NCBI RefSeq assembly: GCF_019793435.1
Contig: NZ_JAILYH010000011.1
Span: forward strand, 62,001-126,000
Direction: 5' to 3'
DNA length: 64,000 nt
Origin: Rhizobium redzepovicii
Lineage (GTDB): Bacteria; Pseudomonadota; Alphaproteobacteria; Rhizobiales; Rhizobiaceae
In this document: piece by piece, positions 55,435-64,000 of the stretch
Position numbering within the stretch: position 1 is the stretch's first letter
Layout of the letters: each line of letters begins with the position of its first letter
Program-made: the position numbers and the translations under genes
The notes under the pieces: generated by a model
What the model was told of the DNA's origin: nothing
The model's input: only the letters and a program-made list of their open reading frames with translations
Database searches by the model: none

Positions 55435-57150
55435 TCAATTCGACTGGCGACGCAGGAATGCCGGGATTTCCAGCTGGTCGTCTTCCTGCATCATCCGCGC
55501 CTGCGGAACCGCCCTGCCCTGATCATCGAGATTGCCGCGACGCGGTGCGTAGAGGCTTGCTTCAGGCGACAGCGGACGGCGCTGCTGCGAAGCGGCCGGC
55601 GGTGCGGCGGTCATGTCGGCGGCCACGGCTTCGTCGTCGCGACGGCCGAGCGAATTGGTGATTCGCTTGAGCAGGCCCATCGGACCGCGCTCTTCCGCTG
55701 CATGCGCGGAAGCCGGCTGCGTGCGGTGGTCGAGTTCGGCCTGGACGACCGGCGGGAAATCCTCGACCTTCGGCATGCGCATCGGTTCGGGCGCCTGGCG
55801 GATGATCGGCTCCTGCCGGACCGGCTGCTGCTGGACGGGCTGGCTCACGATCGGCTGGCTCATGACGGGCGCTGGAGCCTGCTGCTGCACCTGGGGACGC
55901 GTGACGGGAGCTTCCGGAGCAGGCGCGAAAATCTTGCTCTGCGGACGGAAGGTTTCCTGCTGTACCACTGGCTGCTGTACCGGGGCGCTGGCACGCGGGG
56001 CCGGGAATTCGAGTTCGCGTTCCATCTCGGCTTCGCGGATGGTCTGCGCGATCGGATCCACCACCTTCGGTGCCTGCATCACGGGGGCAGGCTGAACTGC
56101 GGCCGCTGCCGGAGCAACAGCCGCGGAGGGACGGATAGCAGGCCTTGCGACCGGCTGAACGTTGCGCTCGGCGGCTTCGCTGATCGCCCGATCGATGCCG
56201 GTTGCGACGACCGAGACGCGGATGATGCCCTCAAGCGATTCGTCGAAGGTGGCGCCGAGAATGATGTTGGCGTCGGGATCGACTTCCTCGCGGATGCGGG
56301 TCGCGGCTTCGTCGACTTCGAAGAGGGTGAGGTCGCGACCGCCGGTAATGGAGATCAGCAGGCCCTGGGCGCCCTTCATCGAGGTTTCGTCGAGCAGCGG
56401 GTTGGCGATCGCGGCCTCGGCGGCCTGCAGCGCGCGGCCGGAGCCGGAAGCTTCGCCGGTACCCATCATCGCGCGGCCCATTTCGCGCATGACCGAGCGG
56501 ACGTCGGCGAAGTCGAGGTTGATGAGACCTTCCTTCACCATCAGGTCGGTGATGCAGGCAACGCCCGAATAGAGAACCTGGTCGGCCATCGCGAAAGCGT
56601 CGGCGAAGGTGGTCTTGTCGTTGGCAATGCGGAAGAGGTTCTGGTTCGGAATGACGATCAGCGTGTCGACAGACTTCTGCAGTTCCTGGATGCCCATCTC
56701 CGCCAGGCGCATGCGGCGCCCGCCTTCGAAATGGAACGGCTTGGTGACGACGCCGACCGTCAGGATGCCCTTGTTGCGGGCGGCCTGGGCGACGACGGGC
56801 GCTGCGCCCGTGCCGGTGCCGCCGCCCATGCCGGCGGTGACGAAGCACATATGCGTGCCGTTCAGGTGATCGATGATCTCGTCGATGCACTCTTCGGCGG
56901 CCGCGCGGCCGACTTCCGGCTGCGAACCGGCGCCGAGGCCTTCAGTGACGTTGGCGCCGAGCTGGATGACCCGCTCCGCCTTCGTCATCGTCAGCGCCTG
57001 GGCATCCGTGTTGGCGACGACGAAGTCGACGCCCTGGAGACCGGCGGTGATCATGTTGTTGACGGCGTTGCCGCCACCGCCGCCAACGCCGAATACGGTG
57101 ATGCGCGGCTTCAGCTCTGTGATGTCAGGCTTTTGCAGCTTGATGGTCAT
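55435..57150 (-). CDS. ftsZ: Cell division protein FtsZ (long form)
   Basis: A 571-residue tubulin homologue that forms the division ring. The nucleotide site shows [18 protein letters not shown] near the start and the tubulin signature [16 protein letters not shown] (about residues 105-120); the T7 loop is [13 protein letters not shown]. After about residue 320 comes a disordered linker of about 230 residues rich in proline, glutamine and alanine, and a conserved tail [14 protein letters not shown] that binds FtsA. The E. coli protein is near 380 residues, so most of the added length is linker, usual for rhizobia. A terminator follows. Confidence 0.96.
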   Translation of the reverse strand: MTIKLQKPDITELKPRITVFGVGGGGGNAVNNMITAGLQGVDFVVANTDAQALTMTKAERVIQLGANVTEGLGAGSQPEVGRAAAEECIDEIIDHLNGTHMCFVTAGMGGGTGTGAAPVVAQAARNKGILTVGVVTKPFHFEGGRRMRLAEMGIQELQKSVDTLIVIPNQNLFRIANDKTTFADAFAMADQVLYSGVACITDLMVKEGLINLDFADVRSVMREMGRAMMGTGEASGSGRALQAAEAAIANPLLDETSMKGAQGLLISITGGRDLTLFEVDEAATRIREEVDPDANIILGATFDESLEGIIRVSVVATGIDRAISEAAERNVQPVARPAIRPSAAVAPAAAAVQPAPVMQAPKVVDPIAQTIREAEMERELEFPAPRASAPVQQPVVQQETFRPQSKIFAPAPEAPVTRPQVQQQAPAPVMSQPIVSQPVQQQPVRQEPIIRQAPEPMRMPKVEDFPPVVQAELDHRTQPASAHAAEERGPMGLLKRITNSLGRRDDEAVAADMTAAPPAASQQRRPLSPEASLYAPRRGNLDDQGRAVPQARMMQEDDQLEIPAFLRRQSN

Positions 57151-57205
57151 GGTACCTGTTCCTTCTCTCTCTGGCCGCATCGCCACGCCGGCCAATCACT
57201 CAATT

Positions 57206-58537
57206 TCAGAAGCTTTCCTTCAGCCACTGGCCCATCCGGGCTATGCGGCTGTTATTTCCACCAAGCGACATGAGCAGACCGCTCTGTGACGCATGTGTCT
57301 CCATGTCCGCGACCTGCGGATAGATCATCAGGCCGACGGCCGTCGAAAAAGCCGGGCCCTTTGCCGCCGTCGGCAGTCCCGAGACGCCCATCGGGCGGCC
57401 GATGCGGACGTTGCGGGCAAGAATGCGCCGCGCCACATCGGCAAGGCCGGTCAGCTGGCTCGCGCCGCCGGTCAGGACGACGCGCTTGCCGACGATCGGG
57501 CTGAAGCCGGAGCGCTGGATGCGGTCGCGGATCAGTTCCATCGTTTCTTCGATTCGGGCCGAAACGATGCGCGAAACCAGCGCCCGCGGCACCTGCGACG
57601 GCTGGTCGCGATCATCCTCGCCGATCGGCGGAATCGAGATCAGCTCGCGCTCGTCGGAGGAATTCGAAAGGGCCGTGGCATGCACGACCTTCAGCCGCTC
57701 CGCATCCTCGATACGGGTCGAAAGGCCTCGCGCGAGATCGGTGGTCACGTGATGGCCGCCGAGGCCGACGGCATCCGTATGAACGAGCTTGCCTTCGGCA
57801 AAGACCGAGATCGTCGTCGTGCCGCCACCCATGTCGATCGCAGCGCAGCCGAGCTCGACTTCGTCATCGACGAGAGCCGCCAGGCCGGATGCATAGGGCG
57901 TCGCGACGATGCCCTCGACCGACAGATGCGCGCGGTTGACGCTGAGCTCGAGGTTCTTCAGCGCCGAGCGCTCTGCGGTGACCACATGCATATCGACGCC
58001 AAGCGCATCGCCATACATTGCCAGCGGATCGCGAATACCGCGCTCGCCGTCGAGCGAAAAGCCGGTTGCTAGCGAATGCAGCACCGAACGATCCTGGCGC
58101 AGCGACTGCTGGCAGGCGGCCGACAGTACCTTCTTCAGATCGTTGAGTTCGACTTCCTGGCCGCCGAGATCGATCGTGGCCGTGTAAATGTCACTGCCGA
58201 GGCGGCCGGCCGTCAAATTGACGATCAGGCTCTCGACAGTCAGCCCGGCCATGCGCTCCGCCGCGTCGACGGCGAGGCGAATGACGCCTTCCAGCGCGTC
58301 GAGATCAGCGATGACGCCGGTCTTGATGCCGCGGGAACGCTGGTGCCCGATGCCGATGATCTCGATATTGTGCGTGCGGCCCGGCAGGATCTGGCTTTCC
58401 TCGCGCGGCGTCAGCCGGCCGATCATGCAGACGACCTTGGTCGAGCCGATGTCGAGCACCGAAACGACATGCGACCGCTTCGACGAAAGCGGCTTCAGGC
58501 GCGGCAATCCGAAATGGGATGAACCGAACAAGCTCAT
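57206..58537 (-). CDS. ftsA: Cell division protein FtsA
   Basis: A 443-residue actin-like protein that tethers FtsZ to the membrane. VVSVLDIGSTKVVCMIGRL is the phosphate-1 motif; LGCAAIDMGGGTTTISVFAEGKL is phosphate 2; VVLTGGASQLTGLADVARRIL is the adenosine motif. The extra 1C domain lies between. The C-terminus ends MGQWLKESF, the amphipathic membrane helix. Its start overlaps the ftsQ stop by four bases and ftsZ follows after 55 bases. Confidence 0.95.
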   Translation of the reverse strand: MSLFGSSHFGLPRLKPLSSKRSHVVSVLDIGSTKVVCMIGRLTPREESQILPGRTHNIEIIGIGHQRSRGIKTGVIADLDALEGVIRLAVDAAERMAGLTVESLIVNLTAGRLGSDIYTATIDLGGQEVELNDLKKVLSAACQQSLRQDRSVLHSLATGFSLDGERGIRDPLAMYGDALGVDMHVVTAERSALKNLELSVNRAHLSVEGIVATPYASGLAALVDDEVELGCAAIDMGGGTTTISVFAEGKLVHTDAVGLGGHHVTTDLARGLSTRIEDAERLKVVHATALSNSSDERELISIPPIGEDDRDQPSQVPRALVSRIVSARIEETMELIRDRIQRSGFSPIVGKRVVLTGGASQLTGLADVARRILARNVRIGRPMGVSGLPTAAKGPAFSTAVGLMIYPQVADMETHASQSGLLMSLGGNNSRIARMGQWLKESF

Positions 58538-59466
58538 ATATTCTGCCCCGCCTTCTTCAATTCCTTGGTGCGCTCTGTCACAGCCGTCTGACGGCGGACT
58601 GCCGCCTCCGGCGTCAGCTGGATTGCGGTTCTATCGGACAGCCTGAGATCGACCGCGGCAATGTCCCGCTCCAGGAGCTGATGCTCCTTGTCGAACTTCG
58701 AAAGCGTCGCCAGCGCCTGGTCGATACCGTCTTCCGGCAGCTTGACGACGACGCCGTTATCCATGTGCAGATCCCAGCGACGGCCTGATATCCAGACATA
58801 GGCCTTCACGCGGGCCTTGACGTCGGGCCACTTCGAGAAGGCGTCGTCGAGCGACGCCGCCGCCGTCTCCGCATCGCGGCCGACGACGAGCGGCAGCGAC
58901 GAAAACTTGTTGTCGCGCAGCGGCGCAATGACGCTGCCGTTCTTTTCGATCAGCGAAAGCTCCTGCCCGTGCTGCCAGATCGCATAGGCCTGACGCTCCT
59001 TGAGCTTCACCTCGATCGTCTTCGGATAGATCTTGCGAACCTCGACACTTTCGACCCACGGAAGATGCGCGATCTTCCGGCGGGCGGCATCGACGTCGAG
59101 GGCGACCAGCGAGGTCGTGCCGTCGAGGCCGATCAGTTGCAGGATCTCGATTTCGGACGTCTCCGAATTGCCGGAAACCTTCACGTCCTCGATCGCAAAA
59201 CCCGCCGCCGTCGTCGTCGCCTGCGCAACGGCTTCGGTGTGGCCGCCGAGCGACATGCCGTAAAGCCCGGTCGCAGCCAGGAAAGCCAGCGCCGAGATCG
59301 TGCCGGTATGGGCCGGGATGTAGATGCGGCCGCTGCCGAGGCTGATCAGGAAACGGGTAACGCGGCGCAGCGGACGCGGCAGGACGAATCGCTCTTCGGC
59401 TTCCATGACCGGAAGCACGGCATGATGGCTGGGGCGCCCTATCCTCTTTACTGTCAACGCAAACAA
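58534..59466 (-). CDS. ftsQ: Cell division protein FtsQ
   Basis: About 310 residues. A basic cytosolic head leads to a single span (about [21 protein letters not shown]), then a POTRA domain ([20 protein letters not shown] ... [30 protein letters not shown]) and the beta domain. FtsQ links early and late division proteins in the periplasm. TTG 59466 is favoured because GGAGG lies eight bases upstream; GTG 59487 is an alternative. It overlaps the ddl end by about 13 bases. Confidence 0.92.
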   Translation of the reverse strand: MFALTVKRIGRPSHHAVLPVMEAEERFVLPRPLRRVTRFLISLGSGRIYIPAHTGTISALAFLAATGLYGMSLGGHTEAVAQATTTAAGFAIEDVKVSGNSETSEIEILQLIGLDGTTSLVALDVDAARRKIAHLPWVESVEVRKIYPKTIEVKLKERQAYAIWQHGQELSLIEKNGSVIAPLRDNKFSSLPLVVGRDAETAAASLDDAFSKWPDVKARVKAYVWISGRRWDLHMDNGVVVKLPEDGIDQALATLSKFDKEHQLLERDIAAVDLRLSDRTAIQLTPEAAVRRQTAVTERTKELKKAGQNI

Positions 59467-60380
59467 GACGCGTCCTCCACCATCCACCGGAGAAACTCAC
59501 CAAAGGAATAACCGGCATGACCGGCCATTTCGGGCACAAGCGAGGTTGGAGTCATGCCTGGCTGGGTATTGACTTCCAGCCAGATGATTTCGCCGTCTTC
59601 GGAGAAACGATCGTCGTAACGAAAGTCGGACCGACTGACGCCGCGACAACCGATTGCCTGATGCGCCCTTAGGGCCAATCTTTGTATTTTTTGGTAAATA
59701 TTCGGTGAAATTTTTGCCGGGATGACGTGTTTTGAACCGCCGGCTGCGTACTTGGAATCGTAATCATAGAAATTGTGTCCCTGCGGCACCACCTCGGTGA
59801 CGCCGAGCGCAGTCTCGCCCATGACGCCGCAGGTGAGTTCGCGGCCATAGACATAGCGCTCGACAAGCACATCCTCGCCGTAGCGCCACTCGGTGGAGCT
59901 GACGACTTGCGGCGGATGCGCCTGATCTTCCGTGACGATGACGACGCCGAAGCTCGACCCTTCCCGCACCGGCTTCACCACATAGGGCGGCTTCATCGGA
60001 TGCGTCGAGGGAAAGGCGAAACGGTTGATCACCTGCGATTCGGCGACCGGAATGCCGGCAGCGGCGGCAACAAGCTTCGCCTTGTCCTTGTCCATTGCCA
60101 GCGCCGAGGCAAGCACGCCCGAATGCGTATAGGGGATCTCGAGATATTCGAGGATGCCCTGAATGGTGCCGTCCTCGCCGAAGGGGCCATGCAGCGCATT
60201 GAAGACCACATCGGGTTTCAACGCGGCAAGCTTTTCGGAAACGTCGCGCGCCACATCGATGCGTGTCACTTCGAAGCCTTCCGATTCGAGGGCTTCTGCG
60301 CAAGCCTTTCCCGAGGAAAGGCTGACAGGCCGTTCCGAGGAAAATCCGCCCATCAGGACAGCGACATGCTTGCGACTCAT
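59454..60380 (-). CDS. ddl: D-alanine-D-alanine ligase
   Basis: A 308-residue ATP-grasp enzyme that makes D-Ala-D-Ala for the wall peptide. [21 protein letters not shown] is the first signature; ATP-grasp elements [15 protein letters not shown] and [21 protein letters not shown] (metal Glu/Asn, family signature 2) follow. ATG 60380 is chosen; a TTG four codons upstream is weaker. It begins the ddl-ftsQ-ftsA-ftsZ block. Confidence 0.94.
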   Translation of the reverse strand: MSRKHVAVLMGGFSSERPVSLSSGKACAEALESEGFEVTRIDVARDVSEKLAALKPDVVFNALHGPFGEDGTIQGILEYLEIPYTHSGVLASALAMDKDKAKLVAAAAGIPVAESQVINRFAFPSTHPMKPPYVVKPVREGSSFGVVIVTEDQAHPPQVVSSTEWRYGEDVLVERYVYGRELTCGVMGETALGVTEVVPQGHNFYDYDSKYAAGGSKHVIPAKISPNIYQKIQRLALRAHQAIGCRGVSRSDFRYDDRFSEDGEIIWLEVNTQPGMTPTSLVPEMAGHAGYSFGEFLRWMVEDASCLR

Positions 60381-60620
60381 CAACACCCCCAAAAAATAAC
60401 TTTCATTCTCGAAATCGACGCTTGCGCGAAGCTGTCTGCGCCGTTTCGGGCCTTTGTCCGACCTGCATGCATTAGAGCATCATTATGGTTAATGAAGTGT
60501 TTACTTTCGTTAACTTCTTCTTCCCAGGCGCAGCATTTGTCCGTGCCGCGCACTTCATTTTTCGAAGCTTCACGTCTTCGAAGTTTCAGGGTGGACATCT
60601 CAGCCGATCTGTCAAAACGG

Positions 60621-60650
60621 AAAAGCCCGCATGGAAAAACCACGCGGGCT
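60621..60650 (-). terminator. Probable terminator after aqpZ
   Basis: AGCCCGC (60624-60630) pairs with GCGGGCT (60644-60650), with TGG/CCA extending the stem across single mismatched bases; a short T-run follows on the minus strand. Confidence 0.65.
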
Positions 60651-60676
60651 CAACGGGATAGCCTCCTGCCTTGTGG

Positions 60677-61363
60677 TCAGTCGGCGTCGTCGAGAAACTT
60701 CCACACGAGCCCCCCGAGCACCCCGCCCGCAAGCGGTGCAATCCAGAACAGCCAGAGCTGCTGCAATGCCCAGCCGCCGACGAAAAGCGCCTGGCCGGTG
60801 GAACGCGCCGGGTTGACCGAGGTATTTGTCACCGGGATAGACACGAGATGGATCAGCGTTAGCGCGAGGCCGATCGCAAGTGGCGCGAAGCCTGCAGGCA
60901 CGCGGCTGCTGGTCGATCCCAGGATGATGATCAGGAAGAACATGGTCAGCAGCACTTCGATCAGCAGTGCCGAAAGCAGCGAATAACCGCCCGGCGAATG
61001 ATCGCCATAGCCGTTGGCGGCAAAGCCGCCAAGTTCGAAACCCGCCTTGCCGCTGGCAATGAGATAAAGCAGTGCGGCCGCAGCAACAGCGCCAACAACC
61101 TGGACGACGATATAGGGAAGCAGGCGTGCCGCGGGAAACCGCCCGGCGACCGTCAGGCCGAGGGAGACGGCGGGGTTGAAATGACCGCCCGAAATACCGC
61201 CCACGGCATAGGCCATGGTGAGCACGGTCAGGCCGAATGCAAAGGCCACCCCGACAAAACCGATGCCCAATTCGGGATAGGCCGCGGCAAGGACGGCGCT
61301 GCCGCATCCACCAAAGACAAGCCAGAACGTGCCGAGAAACTCCGCAACAAGACTCTTTCGCAT
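60677..61363 (-). CDS. aqpZ: Aquaporin Z-type water channel
   Basis: A 228-residue, six-span MIP-family channel. Both NPA boxes are visible: [11 protein letters not shown] and [10 protein letters not shown], with the selectivity-filter arginine after the second. ATG 61363 has GGAGG five bases upstream; a GTG two codons earlier is too close to that site. It sits between ddl and the epimerase gene, an addition to the usual murB-ddl order. Confidence 0.94.
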   Translation of the reverse strand: MRKSLVAEFLGTFWLVFGGCGSAVLAAAYPELGIGFVGVAFAFGLTVLTMAYAVGGISGGHFNPAVSLGLTVAGRFPAARLLPYIVVQVVGAVAAAALLYLIASGKAGFELGGFAANGYGDHSPGGYSLLSALLIEVLLTMFFLIIILGSTSSRVPAGFAPLAIGLALTLIHLVSIPVTNTSVNPARSTGQALFVGGWALQQLWLFWIAPLAGGVLGGLVWKFLDDAD

Positions 61364-61569
61364 GCGCACCTCCTAAATCTCAACCAGAGAGTTTATAGGG
61401 AATCTGCTACAATTCGAGTCCGGTCAAGCTGGTGAGAAATGCTGCGGCAAGCTTCGCGCAAGGATCGAGAAACTGTGCATCCGAGGAAAACAGCCAGCGC
61501 GGCTTTTTTATTGATGCGGTCGGCACTTCCGGCTAACCCGAGCACTCAAGGTCAAGCGGGGAACAGATC

Positions 61570-62499
61570 ATGCGATGCCTCATCACCGGCGCGGCCGGCT
61601 TTGTCGGCGGGCCTCTCGTCGAAAGACTGCATGGCGAGCGGCTGTGGGAGCTTCAGGTGACGACGCGCTCCGCAGCCGCCGGCTTTCCGGCAGAGGTGCG
61701 GCATTTCCCCATCGAAATATCCAGCGAAACAGACTGGACGGCCGCTCTCGACGGTGTTGACGTCGTCGTCCATCTCGCCGCCCGGGTGCACATCATGAAT
61801 GACCGCGCGGCCGATCCTCTGACGGAATTCCGCCGGATCAACACCGCCGCCACGCTCAATCTCGCCGAGCAGGCCGCACACGCCGGGGTAAAAAGGTTCG
61901 TTTTCATCAGCAGCATCAAAGTCAATGGTGAAGAAAACGACCGGCCCTTCCGCCACGACGATACGCCGATGCCGCTTGATCCCTATGGCGTTTCGAAGTT
62001 GGAAAGCGAAATCGGCCTGCATGAAATCTCAGCCCGAACAGACATGGAAGTCGTCGTCATTCGCCCGCCCCTCGTCTATGGGCCTGGCGCCAGGGGCAAC
62101 TTCGCCCTGCTCGTCGGACTTGTCCGGAAGAAGATACCGCTCCCCTTCGCATCGCTGAAGAACCACCGGACACTGGTTGCGCTTCCAAATCTCGTCGACC
62201 TGATCGTCACGGCCATGACGCATCGGGATGCGACCGGCCAGACCTTTCTCGCCGGTGATGGAGAAGATCTCTCCACACCCGGGCTCATCGAAGGCATTGC
62301 CGCGGGCTTGGGCGTCAAACCGATGCTGCTTCCCTTCCCTCCCGCCTTGCTGCAGTTGGGTGCGAAATTGACGGGAAAAGACGCGGTCTACCAGCGTCTT
62401 TGCGGTTCCCTGCAGGTCGACATATCCCACGCCCGCGACGTGCTCGGCTGGTCGCCCATCGTCACGCCGCGCGAAGGTTTGAAGCTCGCCGTGCAGTAA
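61570..62499 (+). CDS. NAD-dependent epimerase/dehydratase (extended SDR)
   Basis: A 309-residue Rossmann enzyme. MRCLITGAAGFVGGPLVERL holds GxxGxxG; FISSIKVNGE supplies the catalytic Ser; DPYGVSKLESE supplies YxxxK. It resembles UDP-glucose 4-epimerase-like proteins (WbpP/GalE-related group) that act on nucleotide sugars for surface polysaccharides. Substrate is not determinable. Plus-strand in a minus-strand dcw block; it ends four bases before the convergent murB stop. Confidence 0.88.
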   Translation: MRCLITGAAGFVGGPLVERLHGERLWELQVTTRSAAAGFPAEVRHFPIEISSETDWTAALDGVDVVVHLAARVHIMNDRAADPLTEFRRINTAATLNLAEQAAHAGVKRFVFISSIKVNGEENDRPFRHDDTPMPLDPYGVSKLESEIGLHEISARTDMEVVVIRPPLVYGPGARGNFALLVGLVRKKIPLPFASLKNHRTLVALPNLVDLIVTAMTHRDATGQTFLAGDGEDLSTPGLIEGIAAGLGVKPMLLPFPPALLQLGAKLTGKDAVYQRLCGSLQVDISHARDVLGWSPIVTPREGLKLAVQ

Positions 62500-62503
62500 A
62501 AAG

Positions 62504-63478
62504 CTATTCGCTGGTGACACCGTGGAACGGGCGCACTTCGCGGCCGGGCATGAAGACGCCGAGGCGCTTGATTTCCCATTCGAGCTTGATGCCCTCTTTC
62601 TCGAAGACCTCGCGGCGCACCTGTTCGCCGAGATATTCGAGATCGTAGCCGGTCGCCTGCCCCATGTTGATCATGAAGTTGCAGTGAAGCGACGACATCT
62701 GCGCTCCGCCGATGACGAGACCGCGGCAGCCTGCCTCGTCGATCAGTTTCCAGGCCGAATGGCCGGCAGGGTTCTTGAAGGTCGAGCCGCCGGTCTTTTC
62801 GCGCACCGGCTGCACCGTCTCGCGATGATTGCGCACGGCGTCCATCTCGGCGCGGATCTGGGCGCGCTCCTCCGGATAGCCCTCGAACAGCACGGAGGTG
62901 AAGATCAGCTCGCTGGATGCGGTCGAATGACGATAGGAATAGCCCATCTCGGCATTGGACAGCACGTGCCTGTTGCCCTTGCGGTCGACCGCGTTGACCT
63001 CGATTAGCCGCTCGCGCGTCTCCACGCCATTGGCCCCGGCATTCATGCGCGCTGCGCCGCCGATGCTGCCCGGAATACCGTAGAAGAAATGAAAGCCGCC
63101 GATGCCGTTATCCATCGCCATCGCCGCCACATGCTTATCGGGGCAGATGCTGCCGGCCAGAATGCGGTTTTCGCCGGCAAGCTCGACAAAGCCGAAGCCC
63201 TTGGCGGACAGGCGCAGCACGACGCCGGGAATGCCGCCGTCGCGCACCAGGATGTTGGAGCCGACGCCGATCACGGTCAGCGGCACCTCTTCCGGCAAGA
63301 TTTTCAGGAAGGCGACGAGATCGTCGATATCATGCGGCTGGAACATCAGCTCGGCGAGGCCGCCTGCCCTGAACCAAGTGACGCGGTCCATGGGGGCATC
63401 CGGCGTGATGCGACCGCGGATATCCTTTACACCGTCTCCGAGAGACGCGAGAAGCTTTTCCCCATTCACCTGTTTCAT
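62504..63478 (-). CDS. murB: UDP-N-acetylenolpyruvoylglucosamine reductase
   Basis: A 324-residue FAD enzyme that makes UDP-N-acetylmuramate. [41 protein letters not shown], and [18 protein letters not shown] bind [15 protein letters not shown] is the conserved Y-x-Y-R-x-S substrate segment of type I MurB, and the last part has [16 protein letters not shown] (catalytic Ser). Its start overlaps the murC stop (ATGA), so the two are coupled. Confidence 0.95.
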   Translation of the reverse strand: MKQVNGEKLLASLGDGVKDIRGRITPDAPMDRVTWFRAGGLAELMFQPHDIDDLVAFLKILPEEVPLTVIGVGSNILVRDGGIPGVVLRLSAKGFGFVELAGENRILAGSICPDKHVAAMAMDNGIGGFHFFYGIPGSIGGAARMNAGANGVETRERLIEVNAVDRKGNRHVLSNAEMGYSYRHSTASSELIFTSVLFEGYPEERAQIRAEMDAVRNHRETVQPVREKTGGSTFKNPAGHSAWKLIDEAGCRGLVIGGAQMSSLHCNFMINMGQATGYDLEYLGEQVRREVFEKEGIKLEWEIKRLGVFMPGREVRPFHGVTSE

Positions 63479-64000
63479 ACGGACTTTCCCGATAGGCCTT
63501 CCAGTTGCTTGGGCAGCGCCGCCGCCCAGGATGTGATGCTCCCAGCCCCCAACAGAACCACGAAATCGCCAGGCTTTGCAACCTCCGCAACCATCTGCGG
63601 CAGAAGCTCTGCCGAAGTGAGAAAGCGAGCGTCGCGATGGCCGCCGGATTTTATCCGCGAGACCAGCGACACGGAATCGATCCCCGCGATCGGATCTTCG
63701 CCTGCCGCATAGACCGGCGCCAGGAAAATGCTGTCGGCATCGTTAAAGCAGGCGGCGAATTCCTCGAACAGGCTTGCCAGGCGGCTGTAGCGGTGCGGCT
63801 GATGGACCGCGATGATGCGCCCCTTGCAGGCTTCGCGGGCAGCGCGCAGCACCGCCTTGATCTCGACCGGATGGTGACCGTAATCGTCGAAGATCTGCAC
63901 CCCGTTCCATTCGCCGGTCAGCGTGAAACGGCGCTTGACGCCGCCGAAGGAGGCTAGCCCCTTGGCGATATCGGCGCTCGATATGCCGAGCCGGTTGGCT
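63475..64000 (-). CDS. murC: UDP-N-acetylmuramate-L-alanine ligase (3' part)
   Basis: About 175 codons of the C-terminal domain are visible, reading from the right edge [20 protein letters not shown] through [21 protein letters not shown] to [25 protein letters not shown]. The DYGHHPVE motif is the Mur ligase C-domain signature of MurC. It adds L-alanine to UDP-MurNAc. The protein start lies beyond the window. It leads the murC-murB pair of the dcw cluster. Confidence 0.95.
   Translation of the reverse strand, partial: ANRLGISSADIAKGLASFGGVKRRFTLTGEWNGVQIFDDYGHHPVEIKAVLRAAREACKGRIIAVHQPHRYSRLASLFEEFAACFNDADSIFLAPVYAAGEDPIAGIDSVSLVSRIKSGGHRDARFLTSAELLPQMVAEVAKPGDFVVLLGAGSITSWAAALPKQLEGLSGKSV

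Noticed and set aside
54442-57273. A plus-strand open frame of 943 codons opposite lpxC and ftsZ
   Set aside because: Composition is that of an antisense shadow and no motif is found; lpxC and ftsZ are certain.

Overview
The window is a GC-rich chromosomal segment of a Rhizobium of the R. etli / R. leguminosarum type. The evidence is a circularly permuted two-piece tmRNA with the alphaproteobacterial tag ANDNYAEARLAA, an SspB-alpha adaptor next to it, an alphaproteobacterial dcw (division and cell wall) cluster ending in ftsZ-lpxC-bamD-recN-ligA, the long FtsZ typical of the group, and several families of rhizobial intergenic palindromes. No rRNA, tRNA or CRISPR array was seen.

Layout. 0-2 kb: remains of an oxygen- or N-oxide-linked cluster: the start of hemN, a FixK/FNR-type box, a cut-off DUF2249 gene, a MIP18 Fe-S assembly gene and a small DUF gene, then a frameshifted histidine kinase remnant. 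2-3.9 kb: tmRNA, a second tag-less tmRNA-like locus, sspB and two small conserved genes. 3.9-12.7 kb: AsmA-family protein, D-lactate-type FAD dehydrogenase, aldo/keto reductase with a divergent LysR gene, AbrB-like membrane protein. 12.7-17.25 kb: a patchwork island with an IS end, a large palindrome, a GcvA-like LysR gene, a betaine-type binding protein without its transporter, a nucleoside hydrolase, and fragments of an ABC ATPase and a mutase. 17.2-31.4 kb: AraC regulator, DUF2000, OmpA lipoprotein, isolated flagellin, RND efflux pair, adenylate cyclase, and the spoVR-yeaH-prkA stress operon with a possible EcfG-type promoter.

31.7-51.4 kb: mostly single housekeeping genes (UvrD helicase, nicotinamidase, AzlCD exporter, aminopeptidase P, PrmA, SCO1, CheW, exonuclease). 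Among them is a 57-residue gene behind a near-consensus sigma-54 promoter, with a structured 3' region and a strong terminator. 48.2-64 kb: ligA, recN, bamD, lpxC, ftsZ, ftsA, ftsQ, ddl, then aqpZ and an epimerase gene, then murB and the end of murC, nearly all on the minus strand. These genes act together in envelope synthesis and division.

The observations most worth following are the tandem tmRNA loci, whose second copy lacks the tag yet keeps base-paired helices by compensating changes, and the sigma-54-type small gene at 42.9-43.4 kb. All functional names come from reading motifs by eye; no database search was run.
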